A stretch of DNA of 7,042 nucleotides from GCA-965745 sp046704525 (GTDB lineage: Archaea > Thermoplasmatota > Thermoplasmata > Thermoplasmatales > Thermoplasmataceae), in the NCBI GenBank assembly GCA_046704525.1, contig JBJKRS010000004.1, forward strand, positions 1 to 7,042, given 5' to 3'. Shown one piece after another: positions 6,756 through 7,042 of the stretch (position 1 is the first letter of the stretch; the number at the start of each line of letters is the position of its first letter). Position numbers and translations under genes: made by a program. The notes beneath the pieces are model-generated. The model was not told the DNA's origin, did no database searches, and saw nothing but the letters and a program-made list of their open reading frames with translations.

Positions 6756-7042
6756 GTGTTTACCAGAATACCCACTGTTCTCAGGAGCCAGGAGATACTG
6801 GACAAATGCTTTTCAAAAGCATCAAAGATCGAGGAGCCCTATTTCCCCAACAAAGCTGACAAGATAAGGAAAGAGGTCACCGACAGGATTTCTACCATAG
6901 AGGGTATAGCTTGCTCCTTTTTCAAGAAGATTATCAGGAAGTTCCCAACGATAGAGTAGATACACCCTTTTTATGAGGATCAGGTGGACCTCCTCTATGA
7001 TGTTGACGAGTAGACAAAAAGCCTGGGCAAGATAGAGTGGAT
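6756..7042 (+). CDS. Nog1-family GTPase, N-terminal part, with two in-frame TAG codons
   Basis: Nog1 is a GTPase of large-subunit ribosome assembly. Only its N-terminal helical region is in the window; the GTPase domain would lie beyond the right edge. The first 67 residues (MFTRIPTVLRSQEILDKCFS... to ...KKIIRKFPTIE) fit the family start, with IPTVL, the D-x-x-F-x-x-A-S-K helix and the FP-x-x-E segment. A TAG then stands at 6957-6959, but the same frame goes on with IHPFYEDQVDLLYDVDE, matching the family's HPFY segment. A second TAG (7011-7013) follows, and then TKSLGKIEW, again as in Nog1. No base is gained or lost. Start: GTG at 6756, the only usual start in the frame after a TAA at 6732. 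It is either a recent pseudogene or TAG is read as an amino acid; a reader that stops at the first TAG would see only bases 6756-6959. Confidence 0.75.

Noticed and set aside
6756..6959. A complete 67-aa small protein ending at the first TAG
   Set aside because: The Nog1 pattern clearly continues in the same frame after the TAG, so it is part of a longer gene.

Overview
The window looks like the chromosome of an archaeon of the Thermoplasmata, most likely the Thermoplasmatales. It carries a bacterial-type DNA gyrase (gyrB-gyrA), as these archaea do. Its homoserine dehydrogenase has the Thermoplasma-like motif variant. TATA-like boxes sit about 26 nt before several starts that have no Shine-Dalgarno site, which suggests leaderless mRNAs. 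GTG starts are common, Arg is often AGG and Ile often ATA. The start of an archaeal Nog1-type ribosome-assembly GTPase lies at the right edge. The lineage is an inference from these traits; there is no rRNA gene to confirm it.

The left two thirds, from about 6005 down to 1, is read leftward: gyrB, gyrA three bases later, then after a 42-nt T-rich gap a homoserine dehydrogenase, and finally a metallo-beta-lactamase-fold hydrolase that runs off the left edge. A possible 47-codon ORF overlaps the homoserine dehydrogenase stop (ATGA). Its relation to the hydrolase start is unclear. Upstream of gyrB is a 140-nt gap with a TATA-like box and a small hairpin, then a small TusA-like gene, also read leftward. 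A divergent 100-nt promoter region follows. To its right, read rightward, are a 61-aa DUF1059-like protein and the start of nog1.

GyrB and GyrA would form the A2B2 enzyme that sets DNA supercoiling. Homoserine dehydrogenase serves Thr/Met synthesis. Nog1 would act in large-subunit ribosome assembly. No single pathway ties these genes together.

Three things stand out. First, the nog1 frame is broken by two TAG codons 18 codons apart, while the family's conserved sequence continues in the same frame on both sides; this could be an early pseudogene, or TAG read as sense. Second, GyrB has Val where bacterial GyrB has its catalytic-base Glu (E. coli Glu42) in an otherwise intact ATPase site. Third, gyrB itself ends in TAG and is in frame with gyrA, so any reading of TAG as sense would fuse GyrB to GyrA.
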